In this document: in pieces, positions 5,023-6,014 of the stretch
Numbering within the stretch: the stretch's first letter is position 1
Layout of the letters: each line of letters opens with the position of its first letter
Assembly: GCA_946610835.1 (NCBI GenBank)
Contig: CAMOCU010000072.1
Location: 1-6,014 of the forward strand
DNA: 6,014 nucleotides
DNA from: an uncultured Clostridia bacterium
Lineage (GTDB): Bacteria > Bacillota > Clostridia > Oscillospirales > Acutalibacteraceae
Reading direction: 5' to 3'
Program-made: the position numbers and the translations under genes
The notes under the pieces: model-generated
Told to the model about the DNA's origin: nothing
Seen by the model: only the letters and a program-made list of their open reading frames with translations
Databases searched by the model: none

Positions 5023-5050
5023 ATTATACTCAAATCTGCAAAAAAGTCAA
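5023..5050 (-). promoter_or_regulatory. Promoter of tRNA-Ala
   Basis: On the minus strand TTGACT (-35, 5045-5050) and a perfect TATAAT (-10, 5023-5028) are 16 nt apart. Transcription would start near 5016, a few bases before the mature tRNA. The A/T-tracts just upstream (5054-5077) could act as an UP element, as is common for stable RNA genes. Confidence 0.85.
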
Positions 5051-5052
5051 GC

Positions 5053-5077
5053 CTTTTTAAAAAAGTTTTTTAAAAAA
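5053..5077. repeat. A/T-tract palindrome between divergent promoters
   Basis: TTTTTAAAAAA, a single G, then TTTTTTAAAAAA forms a near-perfect inverted repeat of alternating T and A tracts. It lies between the tRNA promoter and the lexA promoter. Such tracts bend DNA and bind the RNA polymerase alpha subunit, so it may boost either promoter. As RNA it would be too weak and badly placed for a terminator. Confidence 0.5.
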
Positions 5078-5081
5078 CGCA

Positions 5082-5093
5082 AAACAAATGTTT
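5082..5093. promoter_or_regulatory. Possible LexA box, degenerate
   Basis: AAAC-AAAT-GTTT overlaps the -35 element of lexA and resembles the Gram-positive LexA operator core GAAC-N4-GTTC, with one change in each half. LexA usually represses its own gene, so the position is apt, but the outer bases fit poorly on the left. The match is weak. Confidence 0.3.
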
Positions 5094-5120
5094 GATTTTT
5101 TGGCGCGGATATGATATACT
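5092..5120 (+). promoter_or_regulatory. Promoter of lexA
   Basis: TTGATT (-35, 5092-5097) and TATACT (-10, 5115-5120) are 17 nt apart. Transcription would start near 5127, leaving a short leader of about 25 nt with GGAGGG at 5140-5145. This rules out the in-frame ATG at 5092 as a start, because it lies inside the promoter. Confidence 0.8.
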
Positions 5121-5151
5121 GGTTTCAGATCGATGCGGCGGAGGGAAAGTT

Positions 5152-5745
5152 ATGGAAAAATTGAATGAAACACAAAGACGGGTTTATGAGTTTTTGGTGC
5201 AGAAAGCGCGCGAGGGTATGTCTCCATCTGTGCGCGAGATCGGTGAGGCGGTGGGGCTGCGCTCCACGTCGTCGGTGCAGGCGAGTCTTGTTGCGCTGGA
5301 AAAGGCAGGCGCCATCACCCGCGGCGGACACAACCGCAAACGCTCGGTGCGCATCGTCGGGCAGGAGGAGCCCGCAACACAGGTGCCGCTGCTGGGTACG
5401 GTGGCCGCAGGGCTGCCGCTGCTGGCTGTGGAGCAGATCGAGGGATACATTCCCTATTCCGGCCGCGTCTCTTCTGACAAAGCGCTTTTCGCGCTGCACG
5501 TCCGGGGCGAAAGCATGATCGAAGCCGGGATTCTCGACGGCGACATAGTGATTGCCGAGCAGGTGCAGTCTGCCGAAAACGGCGAAATGGTGATTGCGCT
5601 GGTCGATGACGAGGCCACGGTCAAGACTTTTTACAAGGAAAACGGTTATTACCGTCTGCAGCCGGCCAACAGCGCCTTTGCGCCGATTCTGGTCGATCAT
5701 GTAGAGATACTCGGCAAAGTCAAAGCGGTTTACCGCTACTATTGA
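5152..5745 (+). CDS. lexA: LexA, SOS-response repressor and autopeptidase
   Basis: Represses DNA-damage genes and inactivates itself by cleavage when RecA forms filaments on single-stranded DNA. The 197-residue protein has the usual length. The N-terminal winged helix-turn-helix covers about 1-68, with SPSVREIGEAVGL (24-36) followed by the recognition segment STSSVQASLVALEKAGAI (38-55). A short linker leads to the S24-type peptidase domain. The cleavage bond is Ala86-Gly87 in VAAGLPLLA. The catalytic pair is Ser121 in RGESM and Lys158 in ATVKTF. All are two positions later than in E. coli LexA and intact, so it should be self-cleaving. The ATG at 5152 is chosen because GGAGGG lies 6 nt upstream and the promoter excludes the longer in-frame start. 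rarA follows after 10 bases. Confidence 0.97.
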   Translation: MEKLNETQRRVYEFLVQKAREGMSPSVREIGEAVGLRSTSSVQASLVALEKAGAITRGGHNRKRSVRIVGQEEPATQVPLLGTVAAGLPLLAVEQIEGYIPYSGRVSSDKALFALHVRGESMIEAGILDGDIVIAEQVQSAENGEMVIALVDDEATVKTFYKENGYYRLQPANSAFAPILVDHVEILGKVKAVYRYY

Positions 5746-5755
5746 GGAGGGCAAC

Positions 5756-6014
5756 ATGTCCGTACCTCTGGCAGAGCGGCTGCGGCCGCAGACATTGGAT
5801 GATATTGTCGGTCAGCGGCATTTGCTTGCGCCCGGCAAGCCGCTGCGCAGCATTATCCTTTCGGGCGAGCTGCCGAATATGGTCTTTTACGGCCCCTCCG
5901 GCGTCGGAAAAACGACGTTGGCCGGAATCATCGCCCGGCAGACAGCCCGCCATCTTGTCAAGCTCAACGGCACAACGGCCGGTACGGCGGAGATCAAGGA
6001 TGTGATTTCCCGGG
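5756..6014 (+). CDS. rarA: RarA (MgsA), replication-associated AAA+ ATPase, 5' part
   Basis: Only the first 86 codons are present; the gene runs off the right edge. RarA is a cytoplasmic AAA+ clamp-loader-like ATPase acting on stalled replication forks. The N-terminus PLAERLRPQTLDDIVGQRHL (from residue 4) is the typical opening, followed by APGKPLRSIILSGELPNMVF, Walker A GPSGVGKTT (46-54) and LNGTTAGTAEIKDVI (70-84), which resembles the SAVTSGVKEIR region of the E. coli protein. Walker B and the C-terminal tetramerisation domain lie outside the window. AGGAGGG (5745-5751) overlaps the lexA stop and sits 4 nt before the ATG, so translation is probably coupled. Co-transcription with lexA would place it under SOS control. 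RuvB is a more distant alternative, which the N-terminal motif disfavours. Confidence 0.93.
   Translation, partial: MSVPLAERLRPQTLDDIVGQRHLLAPGKPLRSIILSGELPNMVFYGPSGVGKTTLAGIIARQTARHLVKLNGTTAGTAEIKDVISR

Noticed and set aside
5092..5151. A 20-residue N-terminal extension of LexA from the ATG at 5092
   Set aside because: That ATG region contains the -35 and -10 elements, so it would not be transcribed; LexA proteins begin at the equivalent of MEKLNETQ, which has GGAGGG correctly spaced.
5125..5757. A minus-strand open frame of 210 codons opposite lexA
   Set aside because: Antisense shadow of an intact lexA, with no ribosome binding site or recognisable domain.

Overview
The window looks like a chromosomal segment of a Gram-positive, clostridia-like Bacillota. 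The grounds are strong AAGGAG-type ribosome binding sites before nearly every gene, two lipoproteins with a lipobox, TTG and GTG starts, a LexA of the Gram-positive/enterobacterial self-cleaving type, and a tupABC transporter. Species cannot be read from it. The flanking housekeeping genes are GC-rich (sampled 60-base stretches near 68 percent). The middle cassette is AT-rich (a sampled stretch near 37 percent).

Left part, minus strand (about 71-2506): a tungstate ABC transporter operon, tupA (binding lipoprotein), tupB (permease) and tupC (ATPase), tightly packed and read right to left. It has a clear promoter (TTGCAA-17-TACAAT), a leader of about 140 nt full of alternative stems that includes a possible anti-Shine-Dalgarno segment, and a terminator hairpin right after tupC.

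Middle (2507-4737, plus strand): an intergenic stretch of about 380 bases holds hairpins, an orphan terminator, a diverged internal duplication, a 12-bp inverted repeat and two 21-bp direct repeats placed just upstream of an extended -10 promoter. This promoter would serve a three-gene cassette. The first gene is an unlisted-type 40-residue basic, cysteine-containing small protein. Then come a TPR-like lipoprotein (TTG start) and a six-helix membrane protein ending in a SHOCT domain (GTG start), closed by a good terminator. I recognise no named system here. It is the part most likely to be undescribed.

Right part (4738-6014): a short GC-rich structured spacer, then tRNA-Ala(GGC) on the minus strand with its own promoter and terminator, divergent from lexA on the plus strand. 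lexA is followed at once by the start of rarA (AAA+ ATPase acting at stalled forks), which runs off the window. lexA and rarA probably form a DNA-damage/replication-stress operon.
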